Part shown: piece by piece, positions 61,146 to 64,000 of the stretch
Layout: the number at the start of each line of letters is the position of its first letter
Numbering within the stretch: position 1 is the stretch's first letter
NCBI RefSeq assembly: GCF_963691685.1
Contig: NZ_OY829290.1
Coordinates: 248,001-312,000 of the forward strand
Direction of reading: 5' to 3'
DNA from: Thalassovita sp.
GTDB lineage: Bacteria > Pseudomonadota > Alphaproteobacteria > Rhodobacterales > Rhodobacteraceae
Length of the DNA: 64,000 nt
Program-made: the position numbers and the translations under genes
Notes under the pieces: generated by a model
Told to the model about the DNA's origin: nothing
Seen by the model: the letters and a program-made list of their open reading frames with translations, nothing else
Databases searched by the model: none

Positions 61146-62021
61146 TTACCGCAGCTGACCGATGCTATAGGTCGGCGCCACCGCTTCACGGGCAATATAG
61201 TCTGACAAAGCCTGCGGATCGGGTTGGTCGGTGGTCTTGGTTTCTGCACGTGCCAAACCACCAGTGATGAACAGGGTGTCGATGCCTTCGCCCATACCGC
61301 CCGAGATATCAGTGTGCGGACCGTCGCCAATGGCCAGAATCTGGCTATCCTCGATGTCCTTGTCGATCGCGTTCAAGCGGCGCCGCGCCAGATCATAGAT
61401 CGGCGGATGCGGCTTGCCGAAGTAGAGGCTTTCACCGCCCATTTCGGTGTAAAGCTTGGCCAGCGCCCCGGCGCACCATTCGCGCACCTCACCCCGGTCC
61501 ACCACAATGTCAGGGTTGGCACACAGCAGCTTCAGGCCCTTTTGCTTGGCCAAAAGGAAATCGGCACGGTTCACATCCGGGTCGGCCATGGTGTCAAACG
61601 GGCCGCAGCAGACGATGCCCTCGGCCTCCGCCAGGGGCACGCGGGTGATCTCAACCGGGTTGTCCAGCAGCTTCAGCGGTTCAAAGAAACCGGCGTCCCG
61701 CTGCCATTCGCCCATGAAATAAACCTTTTCGCCCACCGCGCCGCAGAACATGGCGGACCGTGCGCTGTCACCGCTGGTGGCGATGGTGTCATAAGCATCA
61801 TCCGGCACACCAAACTGCGACAGCTGATCTGCCACGCCCGCACGTGGTTTGGGTGAATTGGTGACCAGAACGACAATCCCACCCTTGCGGCGGTAGTCCT
61901 GCAGGGCGGCCACGGCCTCAGGGTAGGCGGTGACGCCGTTGTGGACACAGCCCCAGAGATCGACGAACAGGGCGTCATATTGGCTGGAAACCTCGGACAG
62001 GGCGGTGATGATCTGGGTCAT
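61146..62021 (-). CDS. HAD-superfamily class IIA hydrolase (TIGR01459 type)
   Basis: The 291-residue protein has the HAD nucleophile motif as FVDLWGCVHNG, a LVTNSPKPR segment, and GDGPHTDISGGMGEGIDTLFITGG, typical of the NagD-like class IIA. The alphaproteobacterial TIGR01459 subgroup has an unknown substrate. ATG at 62021 was chosen; an in-frame codon at 62156 adds an unconserved stretch. It is the first gene of the minus-strand HAD-maoC-ribF-ycgN-ltaE run. Confidence 0.88.
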   Translation of the reverse strand: MTQIITALSEVSSQYDALFVDLWGCVHNGVTAYPEAVAALQDYRRKGGIVVLVTNSPKPRAGVADQLSQFGVPDDAYDTIATSGDSARSAMFCGAVGEKVYFMGEWQRDAGFFEPLKLLDNPVEITRVPLAEAEGIVCCGPFDTMADPDVNRADFLLAKQKGLKLLCANPDIVVDRGEVREWCAGALAKLYTEMGGESLYFGKPHPPIYDLARRRLNAIDKDIEDSQILAIGDGPHTDISGGMGEGIDTLFITGGLARAETKTTDQPDPQALSDYIAREAVAPTYSIGQLR

Positions 62022-62414
62022 GGGTGCGTCTCTTTGCAAAAAGCGTTGGCGCTTGCATGCCACAGCTGTGGGGAAATGGCTATCCCATGCCAAAGGGCAG
62101 GGGGACCAATGGGCGATAAGGCTCAGGACCCATTGATGTTCCAGCACCGGCGTCAAAATCGCAAAATCTCAAGTGTTTGAGGCGCGCCGGAAAGAGTGGT
62201 TCTCTTTTCAAGCGCCTCATGCCGTTGAGAGTGAGGGGGCAAGCGCCACTGGTCCGAGCACGCGCCCGAACCGATTTTTACGTCTTCGATTTGGCGGGTT
62301 TTCGAACTGAGCGGCGTCACATGGCCTTGAAATAGATCACTATTCCTGCGGCGATGCTCCTTGTCAGTTCGAAAACCTGCCAAACCGGTGCGGAAAAATT
62401 AATGGGTCCTGAGC
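62022..62414. other. 393-base gap between the HAD hydrolase and GlxA-type regulator
   Basis: No supported gene is seen. The gap holds a long inverted repeat (62290-62384, listed separately). A C-terminal-like open frame on the minus strand through the repeat is probably a chance frame. Confidence 0.6.
62290..62384. repeat. 21-base inverted repeat enclosing 53 bases
   Basis: The arms are 62290-62310 and 62364-62384, matching at 20 of 21 positions; each carries TTTTCGAACTGA or its complement. The short spacer and long arms look like the ends of a miniature transposable element or a strong hairpin. No target-site duplication is clear. Confidence 0.6.
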
Positions 62415-63329
62415 CTAACGGTAGCTGTCGAGGGTGCCCATGCCGCGTTTGCGCATCAGGCGGCGCAGCGCGGTGGCATCGCCGTAGCCAACCCGATGCG
62501 CAATTTCCTCCTGTGGCAGGCGGGTGCTGCGGGCCAGCCGGATCGCTTCGCTGATCCGCAGGCTTTGCAGCAGCTCTGTCGGCGTCAGCGCCGCGTGTTT
62601 CTGCAGGCGCCGGGCAAAGCTGCGTTGGCCCAGACCTGCGGCCCCTGCGATATCGGCAACGGTGATCGGCTGGCTGAGGTTCTGGCGCAGATAAAGTTCG
62701 GCCTGTTGCAGCGCCGGATCCCCCGCCACCAATGTTGCGACCGAAACATAGGGGTGCTGGCTGGGCCGGCTGTCCGCCATCAGGAACCGCCGGCAATCCT
62801 CGGCAATTGCGGCGCCGGCATAGCGGGTGATCAGGTGCAGCATCAGATCGATCTGGCCAAAGGCAGCTCCGGCGGTGGTGATCCGCCCGTCCTCAACAAT
62901 CAGATCGCCCTGGCGCAATTTGGCGCGGGGAAACAGATCGGCAAGATGCGGCATTAACCACCAGGGGCCCGTGGTCTGCCGCCCGTCCAACAGCCCGGCA
63001 GCGCCAAGGGCAAATGTGGCGGAACAGGCAGCGGCGATGGGCGTATCCGCCCGGATCTGCCGCAAGGCGGTGATCAGTGCCTCAAACCCCGGGTGCACCA
63101 TGGTGCGCCGTAACTCACCGACGGTGGCCAGCCCAAGCCCCGGCACCAGCACCAGCTGAGTGCTTTGCGGGATTTCGGGCGGGGCCGTGATGGTCAGTTT
63201 AAAGCGATCAGATTGCCCATGCATCCGGGCGACACGGTTTGCCGTCTCAACCATCTCAACACAGATCGCAAAACTGGATGCCTGATGCGGATCAGGGCGC
63301 AGGAGGGTCACGTTCAAGGGGGTGGTCAT
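62415..63329 (-). CDS. GlxA-type AraC family transcriptional regulator with DJ-1/PfpI domain
   Basis: The 304-residue protein has an N-terminal class I glutamine amidotransferase-like (DJ-1/PfpI) domain, seen as VLVPGLGL and ACSATFALGAAGLLDGR. A C-terminal AraC double helix-turn-helix follows (about residues 205-304; ISEAIRLARSTRLPQEEIAHRVGYGDATALRRL). Its ligand and targets are unknown. ATG at 63329 starts MTTPLNVTLLRPDPHQ. It is divergent from the GFA gene across 111 bases. Confidence 0.9.
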   Translation of the reverse strand: MTTPLNVTLLRPDPHQASSFAICVEMVETANRVARMHGQSDRFKLTITAPPEIPQSTQLVLVPGLGLATVGELRRTMVHPGFEALITALRQIRADTPIAAACSATFALGAAGLLDGRQTTGPWWLMPHLADLFPRAKLRQGDLIVEDGRITTAGAAFGQIDLMLHLITRYAGAAIAEDCRRFLMADSRPSQHPYVSVATLVAGDPALQQAELYLRQNLSQPITVADIAGAAGLGQRSFARRLQKHAALTPTELLQSLRISEAIRLARSTRLPQEEIAHRVGYGDATALRRLMRKRGMGTLDSYR

Positions 63330-63440
63330 GTCAAAGTTAGGATGTTTGTCACATACGGTCTGGATAATGTCATATGTGACGCTATCGTTTTGCCTGCCGC
63401 CCGTCCAGCCTGCCGCTGAATCCAAAGTCAGGAGGCAGAA

Positions 63441-63842
63441 ATGCAAGGTGGATGTTATTGCGGCGCGCTGCGCTATGAGGTTTCGGGCAAACCGGTTTTT
63501 AAGGCGCAATGCCATTGCCGGGCCTGCACGCATTATGCCGGTGGTGCGCCAAACATGTTCATGGCTGTGCCCGAGACCGGATTTCGCTACACAGCTGGCA
63601 ACCCCGCCCAGTTCACCCGCGACGTTGATGCCAAGGCCACACGGGACTTCTGCGCCACCTGTGGCACCCAGCTGGTCAGCCGTCGCAAGGGGATGGGGCT
63701 GGTGATGATCAAGGTGGGCACATTGGACGCGCCCGAGGAATTCAAAGCGCCCCGCGCGGCAATTTTTGTGGGGGAGAAACAGCCGTTTCACCAAATCCCC
63801 GAGGAGCTGCCGCAATTTGAAGGGCTGCCGCCGCTGGGCTGA
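63441..63842 (+). CDS. GFA family protein (glutathione-dependent formaldehyde-activating enzyme-like)
   Basis: The 133-residue protein has the zinc-binding cysteine pattern of the family: Cys5 and Cys7 (CYCGALRY), Cys24, Cys26 and Cys29 (CHCRAC), and Cys71 and Cys74 (CATC). The founding member speeds the reaction of formaldehyde with glutathione, but most members have no tested function. AGGAGG lies upstream of the ATG. It is divergent from the GlxA-type regulator. Confidence 0.9.
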   Translation: MQGGCYCGALRYEVSGKPVFKAQCHCRACTHYAGGAPNMFMAVPETGFRYTAGNPAQFTRDVDAKATRDFCATCGTQLVSRRKGMGLVMIKVGTLDAPEEFKAPRAAIFVGEKQPFHQIPEELPQFEGLPPLG

Positions 63843-63858
63843 CGGTGGCGCAAAGAAA

Positions 63859-63884
63859 AAGGGCGCCGATGCGGCGCCCTTGGT
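63859..63884. terminator. Terminator between the GFA gene and the last, partial gene
   Basis: GGGCGCCG (63861-63868) pairs with CGGCGCCC (63872-63879), with A run before and T-containing tail after, serving two convergent genes. Confidence 0.8.
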
Positions 63885-63902
63885 GTGTTGCGGTGGCGGG
63901 GG

Positions 63903-64000
63903 TTAGCTGCCCACGGTGTTCAGATAGTCGACCACCCGTGCCAGTGCTTCCTGATGGCCGGCTTCGCTGTAGTCGAACCCCAGCATGCCCAGATCGCCAT
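63903..64000 (-). CDS. Unidentified protein, C-terminal end only
   Basis: A minus-strand frame is open from the window edge to a stop at 63903-63905 and encodes about 31 residues ending in DYLNTVGS. Helical, high-G+C codon usage and a shared terminator with the GFA gene support a real gene. The fragment is too short to assign a family. Confidence 0.55.
   Translation of the reverse strand, partial: GDLGMLGFDYSEAGHQEALARVVDYLNTVGS

Noticed and set aside
62317..62796. Minus-strand frame ending in a hydrophobic tail through the inverted repeat
   Set aside because: Most of it runs within the GlxA-type regulator gene in another frame, without a start signal of its own.

Overview
The window looks like chromosomal DNA of a marine Rhodobacteraceae (roseobacter-group alphaproteobacterium). 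The G+C is high. The F1 ATP synthase genes form an alphaproteobacterial-type atpHAGDC block without the Fo genes. Several proteins belong to families common in this group: a Hint-domain secretion protein, an H-type lectin, a DUF2125 protein, a TIGR01459-type HAD hydrolase and UMF1-type and queuosine-precursor transporters. Closest-genus assignment is not possible without a search.

Layout. 1-2000: end of a PotA-like ATPase and two PotB/PotC-like permeases (polyamine-type ABC importer). 2078-3058: a D-2-hydroxyacid dehydrogenase. 3135-6378: katG and divergent oxyR with a well-spaced OxyR operator between them. 6375-9831: arginine/citrulline catabolism operon (arginase, CtlX-type hydrolase, ornithine cyclodeaminase, translationally coupled) with a divergent Lrp regulator. 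9968-12127: an LpxR-like outer-membrane protein and a Hint protein. 12175-12998: rpsD with promoter, structured leader and terminator. 13110-15580: YqiJ-like/flotillin pair. 15591-17588: Lrp regulator and divergent class-V aminotransferase. 17650-20398: hisC, tyrC and an extensin-like protein, all overlapping. 20405-26542: DUF2125, ChaC-like cyclotransferase, a MotA/MotB-like pair with a very long coiled coil, and an M23 peptidase. 26616-34105: PBP1C and bacterial alpha-2-macroglobulin. 34257-37549: yaaA behind an Irr/ICE-like box, recQ, yggT. 37712-44233: thioesterase, MFS transporter, mepA, phytase-like esterase, queuosine-precursor transporter, a candidate structured RNA, arfB, second MFS transporter. 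44305-49731: clpA, gloB, a methyltransferase, an A+T-rich RTX-type gene and a duplicated methyltransferase tail. 50082-54949: atpHAGDC. 55053-64000: H-type lectin, prs, isomerase, hydrolase, a minus-strand run of HAD hydrolase-maoC-ribF-ycgN-ltaE, a GlxA-type regulator, a GFA protein and the end of an unidentified gene.

Three themes recur. Oxidative stress and iron: katG, oxyR, and yaaA under an ICE-like palindrome. Cell envelope and peptidoglycan: PBP1C, A2M, M23 peptidase, MepA, an extensin/M15-like protein and an OmpA-type stator. Ribosome function: rpsD and arfB. The most unusual element is at about 42290-42478, just upstream of the ribosome-rescue gene arfB. It is a short terminator-ended transcript unit that starts with a strong Shine-Dalgarno and an 18-codon ORF and ends with a segment resembling the 3' end of 16S rRNA, including an anti-Shine-Dalgarno that can pair with its own Shine-Dalgarno. 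The second is the RTX gene at 48408-49406, which sits between two copies of the methyltransferase 3' end and looks inserted.

No tRNA, rRNA, CRISPR array, complete insertion sequence or prophage was seen.
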